The notes beneath the pieces are model-generated. The model had not been told where the DNA came from. It ran no database searches and saw only the letters and a list, made by a program, of their open reading frames with translations. From NCBI GenBank assembly GCA_009823505.1, contig VZQC01002907.1, positions 4,263,476 through 4,327,475 on the forward strand: DNA of 64,000 nt. The letters are read 5' to 3'. Every line of letters begins with the position of its first letter. Within the stretch, counting starts at the first letter, position 1. The DNA comes from Rhizomys pruinosus. Lineage: Eukaryota > Chordata > Mammalia > Rodentia > Spalacidae. A program made the position numbers and the translations under genes. Below are positions 46,835 through 58,460 of this stretch, piece by piece.

Positions 46835-48285
46835 TCATCAACGTCGTCATCACTATGGCAACTACATTTATTTGGCTCTAGTCACTATGCAAAGCACTTC
46901 ATAAGCAATAGCTCATTTATTGCTCACAAGAATTTTGGGAGTGGGACTGGAGAGATGGCTCAGTGGTTAAGAACACTGACTGCTTTTGCAGGGAACCTAG
47001 ATTCCCAGCACCCACATGTTGGCTAACAACCATCCATAACTCCAGTTCCAGGGGATCCAACACCTTCTTCTGACCTTGAGCATTGCACAACATAGGTCTA
47101 TTCACACACATGCAGGCAATGCGCTCATGCACATAAAATAAAAATAATAAAGCCAGGTGTAGTGGTGCACGTAATCCCAGCACTTGGGAGGCAGAAGCAG
47201 GCAGATCTCTGTGAGTTTCAGGCCAGCCTGGTCTACATAGTAAGTTCCAGGCCAGCTGGGGCTATAGGGAGACCCTGTCTCAAAAAGACAAAAATAAGCC
47301 AGGCGTGGTGGCGCATGCCTTTAATCCTAGCACTTGGGAGGCAGAGGCAGGCGGATCTTTTTGAGTTCAAGGCCAGCCTGGTCTACAGAGTGAGTTCCAG
47401 GACAGCTGGGGCTACAGGGAGACCCTGTCTTGAAAAGACAAAACAAAACAAAACAAAAACAAAAGTAAACTAAGTTAAATAAATAAAATATTTTTAAGAA
47501 AAGAATCTAAAAAAAAAGAAGAAAGAAAAGAATCTTAGGAGTAGAGGTAATTATTCCCAGTTTACAAAGGACACGGGAGCACAGAGAGATGAAGTGACAT
47601 GTACAAGGTCACACAGTAAACAAGTGACAGAGCTAGAGCTTGTCCCCAAGACCCTGTTCAAAGCTAGCATGCTAACCCCTCTCAGAGTTCTGTGCCACCT
47701 GCTGCCTCCTCCCTGGACTGTGTTTATCCTGATACAAAGTATGTGAGATTCAGCCAGAAATGAAAAAAGAAAAATCTGCTATTCTACAAACATCTGCAGT
47801 CCAGTTGTTTCCCAGAGTCAGGCCACTGCCCATTCCCTGGCTTCCTTTGGATCTCTTCTGGAAGGGAAGTCCTCTCTGGTCTGCCCTAGCTCCAGCCTAG
47901 GTTCAAAAGTCAGTTGTAGATTCCTCTCTGGGGCATCAAGCCAGAATGGGGCCGATCTGTCTGATATTCCTCATCTGACATTCCCTCAAAAGCTGACCCT
48001 TGAGCTTTGGTCTGAGTTCATTCACCTTGGATCTGAGTCACTGCTTCCCATTTAAGGAACCAAAATACTCTTCCTCCCTCTCCAGACTTGGAAGGGGCTT
48101 AGGACTTTGGAAGGGGTTGGAAGTGAGTCTCCATCAACAGCACTTATGTGGAGAGCTTTGGGGGAGAAGCATGAGAGGACAGGGAGAGGGTAGGTCTAAC
48201 AGAAGACCTGCCCCTGAGTCTAGACGTGACCTTCATTTGCTGGAGGCGGCTGAGTGGAAGACTGCCTGGGACAGAAGGCTGTGCA

Positions 48286-48340
<55 letters not shown>

Positions 48341-50172
48341 CTCTGACAACTCTCTTGGGAGTCTAGCTACTCTGTCTCTCCTTGGGAAAATTCTGCTGCA
48401 GGTCACCCACACAGAGGAGATGCTGCATTTCCAGGGCACAGTGCTGTGACCTGGATTCTAGAAAGGCACTGGGCATGCTGGGGAAGCCTGGGCGCTGACA
48501 CATGTTGTGTCTAGAGGCTACTGGTGTCCTAAGGGGAAGGTCTGTGGGCAGTGCTGACTTTTTATAGCTGTGTGGGAATCTACAGGGAGGATGACAAGCT
48601 GGCTAGGGCCTGGGAGCACGGCTATATTCGGTCAGCTGACAAGGCCCCTGCCTCAGCCTCTAGAGGTCAGGTAATCCAAGCCAACCTGGGCATGGAGCCA
48701 GGGAAAGTGGAAAAGAGAAAAAGAACTGCTGGAAGACTGTCTAATCATGCAGTCACAAACAGGTGGAACTTGTACTTGTTTGACCCACCTTTAAATCAGA
48801 TCTTGCACCTGTGGGCTGGAGCTCAAACAGCCTTGCAGTGTGGATACAGCTAGGGCAGGGTCTGAGTCCACCAGAGAGCTGGGAAATGTGGCGGAGCCCC
48901 TGGGATTGAGCTGGGACACTGGCAGCATTTTGGGAAAGGACATGATTATGTGACACTCTGAGAGAACACTTATTGGTCAGGTTGCAAGCCTCCCTCTGCT
49001 TGTCTCTCTGAGCTTCTGTATGCACATGAGTATGTGATTCTATGAATATGTATGTGCATGTGTGTGTGTGTACGTGTGTGTGTGTACGTACATATGTACC
49101 CTATGGCAAGCATCATACCTGGCTCTTCCTGGAACAACTATTTCAGCTGAAGATTGGTGTCTCCATCAGTTGGATCAACCCTTGTGTACCTTTGTACAAC
49201 CCAAGGCTCTCAGAACTCTGTCACGTGACTTTCAAAGATCCTTTCTTGAGGCATCTCTCTTCTAGAATCAACATCCAGCCTGGGTCTGGAAGGAGCCAGG
49301 TGAGTCGGGAGATGACGTCCTGCTTCTCTTTTGTATTTGTTTGGTTGGTGCTGGCCAAAGATGTGCCAGGAGGAGAAGAACAGCTACATGGTGGTACAGA
49401 CGAGCGAGGAGGGACTGGCAGCCAGCGGGGAGCTCCCGGGACCACTCCTGATGCTGGCCCAGAACTGCGCCGTCATGCACAACCTGCTGGGCCCAGCCTG
49501 CATTTTTCTGCGCAAGGGTTTCGCTGAGAACAGGCAACCTGTACGTACGTAAGTTGCCCCAGGGAAGCCTGCTGAGCCTGGCTTCATAGGGCTTGAGGAG
49601 GGTCTGGGAAGAAGAGGGGTTGTGTACATAGCAGCCCCTGTTCTCAAACCCCCAACTTGTGAATCTGGTCTTCGAAGTCTTCTACTCACAGTTGCAAAAT
49701 GAGTTTGTATCAACCAGGAAGAAATAATAAAAGCAGGAGCTGGGGAGATAGCTCGGTCAGATACTGCTTGCTATGCAAGCATGGGAACCTGAGTTCAATC
49801 CCCAGCACCACTTAAAAAGCTTGGCATGCAGGGCATGGTGGCACATGCCTTTAATCCCAGCATTCAGGAGGCAGTGATAGGTGGATCTCTGTAAGATCAA
49901 GGCCAGTCTGGTATATATAATTCCAGGCCAGCTGGAGTTACAGGGAGACCCTATCTCAAAAACAACCTTGCCCCCCAAAAGCTGGACATAGTGATGGGTG
50001 CTTGTAATCTCAGTGTTAAGGATTCAGAGACAGGAAGGTCTTTGGGGTCACTGAGCAGCCAGCCTAGCCTAAAACCAGTGAGTCCCAGGTCTCAGAGAAA
50101 CCTGAAATCAAAAAGTAAGGTGGATGACTCCTGAGGTTGACCTCTCTATTCTCTACTCCCACAGAGCCCCTC

Positions 50173-50215
<43 letters not shown>

Positions 50216-51273
50216 TGTAAATAAGTAAGTAAATAAATAAATAAATAAAAGCACCTAAAATTATTTGGGGTACTTAAAATATGCCCAACACTATTCTGAA
50301 GAATACAATAGTAAGTGTGTTAATAAATGACCTCACACAAGTCTCAGCAATTCAAGAGATAGGTACTTAATCAGCCTCATTTTACAGGTAGGGAAACTGG
50401 GTCCAAGTTGAAGTAATTCTGGTAGGTCTCAGAGGCAGCATTCAAACTCAAATAATCTGATTGTGCTCTTTGTGTGTGTGTGTGTGTGTGTGTGTTTTGT
50501 TTTGTTTTTGGTGTTTTTGAGACAGGGTCTCCCTGTAGCCCCAGCTGACCTGGAACTCTCTCTGTAGCCCAGGATGTCCTTGAACTCAAGAGATTCGCCT
50601 CCCTCTGCCTCCCGAGTGCTGGGATTAAAGGTGTGTGCCACCACACCCAGCTCCGAATTATTAATTTTATATTACTTTAATTAAAATTGTTATTGTGGCT
50701 AGAGAGTTGACTCAACAGTTAAGAGCATTAACTGCTCATGCAGAGGACCTGGGTTTGATTCCCAGCACCTACACGAGAGCTAACAACTGTCCATAACTCC
50801 AATTCCAGAGGATCCAAGGCCCTCTTCTGGCTTCTGTGGGCATTTCATGACATGGGTATACTTACATAAGTGCAGGCAAGACACTCATATATATAAAATA
50901 AAAACAAATTGGGGCTGGAGAGATGGCCTAGCGGTTGGGAGTGCTGACTGCTCGTGCAGAGGACCCGGGTTTGATTCCCAGCACCCACATGGCGGCTGAG
51001 GGCTGTCTTTGACTCCAGTTCCAGGGGAATCCGAAGCCCTCTTCTGACCTCCGTGGCATTGCACAACATGGGTGCACAGACCTGCGTGTGGATGGTACAT
51101 TCATGCACATAAAAAATAAATAAAATTGGCCGGGTGTGGTGGCGCATGCCTTTAATCCTAGCACTTGGGAGGCAGAGGCAGGCGGATCTTTGTGAGTTCA
51201 AAGCCAGCCTGGTCTACAGAGTGAGTTCCAGGACAGCTGGGGCTACAGGGAGACCCTGTCTTGCAAAGACCAA

Positions 51274-51312
<39 letters not shown>

Positions 51313-54218
51313 ATTTTAAAAATAAAAACAAATAAAACTTTTTAAAAAATGGGGTATTTTTGAGGTAGGGTCTCTGTTTAGCCCCAGCTAGTCTTGAACT
51401 CATTGAGATCTACCTGCCTCTGCCTCTGGAGTGCTGGGATTAAAGGCATGCACCACCATGGCCCAGATTTAAGTTTTTTTTTTTTTACTGTCACTGAGGA
51501 TGGAACCCAGCGTCTTATATATGCTAAGTGTGCATTCTTTCTCTGAGCACTACCCCAGCCCTCCAATGTTATTAGTGGCTATTATGGTGAACAGCCTTCT
51601 ACAGGTGTCTGAGTAGTCACAGGACAGAGGGTAATAAGGATGTTACAAATACCAATATTTGTAGGTTGCATTAATTGAATTTCATTAGCTAAATACATTG
51701 TTTTATGCAATGCACACAAAGGCCTTATGAGGTAGGTACTGGTGTTAACCTGTATTCCAGATAAGGAGACTTGCTCAGAGAGTAGGAGTGACCCTCTCAG
51801 CTAAGAAATTGTAGCCCTGAGCTTTGTGCTTGGGTCTGTTGGACTCTAGGGCCCAAAGGCTTCTCTCCAACTACAGATTGGGGGGAGGAATTGTATCTGG
51901 CCTCAGTCCTGCCCGAAGCCCTGAGTTGGTGTCTATCCCAGTGGCCGTCCCTAGCTCTACTGCATAGCACAGTACACTTGTCCCCACTGCTCTGCATGGG
52001 GGGACTGGAGGCCAGTACATGAGCCCAGGACCAGCCGCCGGGGCTGCAATGCCAGACATACTGTGAACAGGGACCTAGCTTTGCTGCTTCTTGGACTCTG
52101 GGAATACAACGAGTAGAAAAGAATACAGTGAGAGTCAACAGTGTACACCCATTCCCGGTCCTGCAGAGCCCTGGAAGAGTGTTAGGCTGTTCAGAGCCTG
52201 ATGAGTGGGAGAGGACTTGTTACAGTTAAGTGGCTGGTCCTGGTAACTATTCTTTGCACACTCATGCACATACATGATTAGCTCTCCACTTCCCTGGGTC
52301 CCAACACCTGTGGATTCAATCAACTGTGGATGGAGAATATTTTTTTAAATTGCATATGAGGCTGGTGAGGTAGCTTTGATGGTAAAGGCTGTCAGGCTTG
52401 ATAACCCAAGTTCTATTTCCCAGCACTTACATGGCAGCTCATAACTGTCAATAACTCCAGTTCCAGGGACTGGAGTGACAATAGCCAGTACCTTCTTTTG
52501 GCTTCTGAGGGCAACAGGCAAGCACATGGTACACTTACCTGCATGCAGGCAAAACACTCATACAGGTGAAATGAAAATAAAGAAATCTCTAAAAAGCAAT
52601 AAGGGGCTGTGAGAGATAGCTCAGCCGTTAAGAGCACCAGCTGCTCTTAGCCACCCACATGGCAGCTAATAATCGTCCATAACTCCCAGTTCCAGGGAAA
52701 TCCAATGCCTTCTTCTGACTCTGGACATGCATGACATAGGTGCACTTCCACACATGCAGGCAATATACTCATGCACACAAAATGAAAGTAATAAAGCTGG
52801 GCATGGTGGCGCCCACCTTTAATCCCAATGCTCAGGAACCAGAGGCAGGTAGATCTCTGTGAGTTTGAGGACAGCCTGGTCCACATAGTGAGTTTCAGGA
52901 CAGCTGGGGCTACAAGGAGACCCTGTCTCAAAAAGACCAAAAATAAATAAATAAATAAAATATTAAAATGGCAATAAAACAAAATCTTGTATCTATACTA
53001 AGCACACAGACTTGTCCTCGTTCCCTAAACAATATAACATAGCAACTATCTTTATTTGTATTGTATTAAATAGAATAAGTCATCTAGAGATGATTTAAAG
53101 TATATTGGAGGAGATGTGTGAATTAGTTGCAAATGTCATGCCATCTTATGTAAAGGACCTGAGTTTCTTTAGATTTTGGTGTGCCTGGGATTCTGGCATC
53201 AAACCCCTGCTGATACTGAGGGGCAGCTATTATCACTTACTTTCATTTATCAGTGGTACAGTATATTGAAATCCATCATTTTGGTTATCTAAGAAAGTCT
53301 GGGAACATATTGTTCTGTCCCAGAGCAGGAGTGACCCCTGTGGCATATGCACTCTGCCCAGACTTTTAAGTGAAAGTCCCCTGCAGCAATGTCACAGAGA
53401 CAACAATCCCTGCAGGTGACTCATTCCCTCAGCTAGAAATGCTACCCTAGAGGACCTGGGAATCTCCTCTGCTCATTCCTAGCTCACAGGCGATGTCAAC
53501 ATCAGCAGACCGTTTCCCTTCTACAGGATCCTGGGGCTGGGTCCCTGTATGCAGGAGCCATGGTCTCCACCCACCCTGGCCCCCTGGGCTGTGTGCACAG
53601 CTGATATGCCTCATGCTCACTGTAGCATCTGTGTTCATGATATGGGTGCTTGACTCTGTTGTGAGCCTCCTTAGAGGTCGCCAGACCTGCCTCATGCTCT
53701 CCCTGTCCAAAGGTAGAGATGGAATATGGGCATCTGTATCCATTCTGTGCCAGTCTGTCTCCTTCCTGGGCAGGCCTGGGGCAATGGCAGTCACCACCAG
53801 AAGCCTGTTGTGTTTCCTCGGGACCTGCTCTTTGGATACTTCTCTGCCGTCTGTTCCAACGCCTGACTCGGGGTTTCCTGGGCTCTCTAAGGAAATATGG
53901 GCCCTGCAGAAGACTAGCTAGAGATATGTGCTTTGGACACTGGCAGTAGACAGAGCCCTGGCAATCCCCAGGGTCCTATGCTGTGTCCTGTGACAGGGCA
54001 GGGTATGCTCATGGGGTCACATTGGAGAAGGTGGGGTAGTGCTCAGAAAGCAGGGCCCAGTCCCAGTTCTGCCGCCCCTTGCCCCCCTCTGGGGCTGCCT
54101 GTATGGCCCCTTGCCCCCCTCTGTGGCTGCCTGTACGGCCCCTTGCCTCCCTGCTCCCCCTTTTCCCATTGCTTTGCAGGCTTCCACTGCCTGGTTCCTC
54201 CTGTGTCATTGGGCGATG

Positions 54219-54271
<53 letters not shown>

Positions 54272-55906
54272 GTTCTGGCTTCTCCTGGCCTTGTTTTGTT
54301 TACAGGTTTTTGTCTCTGGATCAGCTCTAGCTCTGTTCTTAACTTATTCTTGTGTCTGAGAAAGGGTGCCAAGTTTCTGTGCCCAGTTTGGGGGGGCACT
54401 GTTGGGTTTGGGGCACCTCCCATCAACACCCTGTGAGTTTCTGTGACTATGAGACTTAGGTGCTGCATTTTCCCCCTTAAGAACACAGTCCACACCAATT
54501 TCTGCTCAGCTCTTATCACCTCCTTCCTAGCGCTTGCTGCCACCTGGATGGCCCCGTTGGATGGGCACATTATAACCTCCAGGGCCCTTGCTGCTGCTAA
54601 TACAACATGTTCTTCTGTTTCAGGACAGATCACTACGGCCGGAGGAGATTGAAGGTAAAAGTTTAGCCCTTAGGGGTAAGAGCTGCTTGACTCTCCAGGA
54701 AGATGTGGGTGGGACTTTAGTGGGAAGAAAGGCAGATTTCCCTTGGACTCCTGGAGTCCACAGAGAGCCCTAGGAAAGAAAGCAGGAGGCCTTGCAGACT
54801 CCAGGCTTCCCTCTAAACTGGCTGCCCGGGGGCCTTTACCGCAGATGTTCTGTGGTCCTATTGCCAACAGTATCTGCCCTCACTCACTTTCCCAGAGCTC
54901 CGAGAGGCCTTCCGAGAATTCGATAAGGACAAGGATGGCTACATAAACTGCCGGGACCTGGGGAACTGCATGCGCACCATGGGCTATATGCCCACCGAGA
55001 TGGAGCTCATCGAGCTGTCCCAGCAGATCAACATGAATCGTGAGTCCCTGTGGGAATCCCCTCCTCTCCAGGTCATACAGGCCCAGGATCCATTTCTACA
55101 TCTATGTCTTTCAAGCTTTGTGCCCCAGGACAAACCGCTCACCCTCTCTGAGCCTCAGTTTTCTCCCCTATAAAATGAGGGTTGTAATGGAGTAGAAATA
55201 AATTAGGGTATATATGTCAGCCCAATACCTGGGTCGCAGTAAGAAATGACCAGAGGGGGCTCAGCAGTTAAGAGCACTGGCTGCTCTTGCAGAAGATGTG
55301 GCTGTGATTCCCAGCACCCACCTGGCAGCTAACAACCATCCGTAACTCTAGTTCCAGGGAATCTGATGCCCTCTTCTGGCCTCTGCTGGCATTGTATTTA
55401 CAAAGTGCACTGACATACATGCAGGCAAAACAATCATAGACATAAAGATTTAAAAAAAAAAAAAAGATGATCATAGGATGCTGTTATTACGGCATTCTCT
55501 TCTGTCTTAGTCTGGGTCTTCCAGGGACAGGATGTCAGTATAAAGTATTTGTTAGATAAGGGAAAGTAGAGGAGGGAGTGAGAAGAAGGAGCCCACACAG
55601 GACAGACTCAAGCCAGCTACCACAGTGGGCTTACTGGAGTGTAAGCCTGTTGGGGAGCTCAGAGAACTGTAGAGAATGCAGATATCAGGGACAGGTATAT
55701 AGCGTGGATGGTAGAGTATCTCCATGGCATGTATGAAGTCCCAGGGATCCTCCTAGTTCCACCTCCTCGGTGCTGGGATTACAGGTCTGCACACAGCCGT
55801 GCTCATCATTTGAGAAATGGAGGCAGGAGGCTCAGAAGTTCAAGGTCATCCTCAGCATAGCAAGTTTGAGGCTAGCTGGAGATACTTGAGATCCTATGTC
55901 AATAAA

Positions 55907-55949
<43 letters not shown>

Positions 55950-58380
55950 GGGTCTAGCGAGAAAGCTGAATATGGCAGTATGTAACTGTATTCCCAGAAC
56001 TATAGGCATAAGAGATCCTATTCCAAAACTTAAGGTGGATAGGCTGGGAGTGGTGGTGCATACCTTGAATCTCAGCACTGGAGAGGCAAAGGCATTCAGA
56101 TCTCTGTGAGTTTGGGGCCAGTCTGATTTACATAGCAAGTTCTAGACCAACCAAGGCTACATACCTTGTCTCAAACAGCCAAATTAGTGGGGCTGGAGAG
56201 ATGGCCTAGCGGTTAAGAGCACCGACGCTCTTGCAGAGGACCCGAGTTCAATCCCCAGCACCCACATGGCGGCTAAGAACCGTCTGTAACTCCAATTCCA
56301 GGAGAACTCCAGTTCCAGGGGAATCCGAGACCCTCTTCTGACCTCCGCGGCATTGCACGACACGGGTGCACAGACCTGCATGCAGACAGTACATTCATAC
56401 ACATACAAAAATAAATAAATAAGCCGGACGTGGTGGCGCACGCCTTTAATCCTAGCACTTGGGAGGCAGAGGCAGGCGGATCTTTGTGAGTTCAAGGCCA
56501 GCCTGGTCTACAGAGTGAGTTCCAGGACAGCTGGGGCTACAGGGAGACCCTGTCTCAAAAACACCAAAAAAAACAAAACAAAACAAAAAAAAAAACAGCC
56601 AAATTAGTAATAATAATAATAATAATAACAATAATGTAGAGGGCAATTGAGAGAGACACCTGACATGGATTTCTGGCCTTCACAAATGCACACACATCCA
56701 TGTACCTGCACACACATGTATATATCCTCATACACAGAAATGATTGCTTACCTTGGAGTCCCCAAACCCAGGTCTCATCCCTCCAGCCTGGTATTTCTCT
56801 CTTGCTCTAGGCAGTCTCTCTAATTGAAAGCTATAGTTAGTAGGCAGGTCCATTCCAAGAGTCACTTGGAAGTTGAGTTTGTATTTATACAGCAATGATA
56901 AGGCTTGGGGCTCATGGACCAGGCACCCATAACTTTGCTCAGCCTTCCTCTAAGAGTGTCTTGATCCTTTCTAGTTCTGAAATTCTTTGCCTGGCTCCAC
57001 GACCCAACACTTCTTTCTTCCATCCAAACCCCCTTTCTCACTCCCTGGCCACTCCTGGAGTCATTCTCTGATAAGCCACCTGTCTGTGGGTCTGTCCTCT
57101 GGCTTATGCTCACACCCTGGACATGGAGTTGGGGAGATGAAGGAGGTTAGCCAGAGGAAGATGGAGGATAGGTGGGTTGAGGATGACTTGGTCCATTCCT
57201 TTTTGCTCCAGTGGGTGGCCATGTGGATTTTGATGACTTTGTGGAGCTAATGGGACCTAAACTCCTGGCGGAGACGGCAGATATGATTGGTGTAAAGGAA
57301 CTTCGAGATGCCTTTCGAGAGGTGAGCGAAGGGTGGTGATGGGCTGCCGGTGAATTCCAATTTCAGGATGACTGCCAAGAATTCTGAGCCCTGGGTTGTA
57401 GTCCGTGGGCGGGAACTTGGACAGCGAAGGAACTCTGAGGAGAGGAGACCCTGACTCTGGGGCAGGAGCTCCATTTGGGATCCGCTGCTTCCAGGCTCTG
57501 CGTCATAGCTCCCTCTCCTCCCTTCGCACCCTCTAGTTTGACACCAATGGTGATGGGGAGATAAGCACCAACGAGCTTCGAGAGGCCATGAGGAAGCTCC
57601 TGGGTCATCAGGTGGGACACCGAGACATAGAGGAAATTATCCGAGATGTGGATCTCAATGGGGATGGACGAGTGGACTTTGAAGGTAGGTGGGGCTTCAA
57701 AATGGGAGGGAAACAGGCCAACCCCTAACTGTATCTCCACCAGGCAATCGCCAGCCCAACTCAAGTTTCTGTTGTCCTGCCCTTCTTTCTCTCCTTCTGT
57801 GTCTGTGTCCCACGCTAATCCACCTTCCATCCCTACGCCATCCATCTACTTGTCCTTCTTTCCACACATCTCAGCCATGCATTTCCTTATCTGCCCAGAT
57901 GTCTGTCTAGTTATTCAGCTCTGAATAGCCATCCGTATAATCATTTATCATGCATTTATCTGCCCATTCACCCATCTGTTCATTCTCTTATGCACTCACC
58001 CATATAGGCATCTAAATATCTATGTCACATCTACATCTGCCCTTCTCCTGTACCTCTATATGCATTCATGTGATATCACATCTTCCTCCATCTGCCTACA
58101 CTTCTATCCATATTTCCACTGATCTGTCTGTCCCATCGACTCTGTATACACATACTCATACATTCATCCATCCCTGTGTCTGTCTGCTCTTATCTATCTC
58201 TGACCATCTGTCTATTCACCATTCATGGTATTTTCTGAATACCACATTCCTCAGCCTGATTTCAGGGTTTCTGACCTCTAACTACAGCTCAGCTCCTAGC
58301 CACAGCACCTGTCATTCCTTCCCTCAAATGCCCCTAAATACTCTGGATTCAAGAACCTGTGAGGCCCTCTTTTAAATATG

Positions 58381-58460
<80 letters not shown>

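Larger units (their letters stand above)
43557..49360 (+). other. Cabp1: Intron between S/L first exon and cassette exon
   Basis: 5.8 kb. The first 1.4 kb is SINE-free. After that come ID/B1/B2 insertions (44975-45880), MIR-like remnants (about 46040-46140, and 46860-47640 split by SINEs), a CAC/CAT-type triplet repeat, a (TC)n tract at 48288-48337, a GT-rich stretch at 49055-49090 and a decoy microexon at 49266-49299. No other coding exon seen. Confidence 0.75.
49541..54623 (+). other. Cabp1: Intron between cassette exon and microexon
   Basis: 5.1 kb. It holds ID/B1/B2 SINEs (49738-52945), (CA)n at about 50175-50210, (TG)n at about 50470-50495, an AAAT tract near 51270-51312, MIR-like fragments (about 50270-50460, 51660-51830) and SINE-free sequence from 52950 to the exon. 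A 46-bp (TC)n tract lies 355 bp before the acceptor. No coding sequence recognised. Confidence 0.75.
55040..57211 (+). other. Cabp1: Intron between EF1 and EF2 exons
   Basis: 2.2 kb. Reverse MIR-like fragment directly after the exon (about 55130-55200), B2 at 55253-55460, an old B1-like stretch at 55690-55900, (AAT)n at 55909-55947, B1 and B2 copies at 56045-56580, (AAT)n at about 56607-56635. The last 570 bp before the next exon is repeat-poor. Confidence 0.75.

Noticed and set aside
46722..46904. Frame with a polyhistidine run
   Set aside because: A CAC/CAT triplet microsatellite in an intron explains it; no splice sites or homology support an exon.
49042..49527. 161-codon frame overlapping the cassette exon
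   Set aside because: It reads the cassette exon in the wrong frame and runs through intron sequence; the correct frame gives the known CaBP1 residues.
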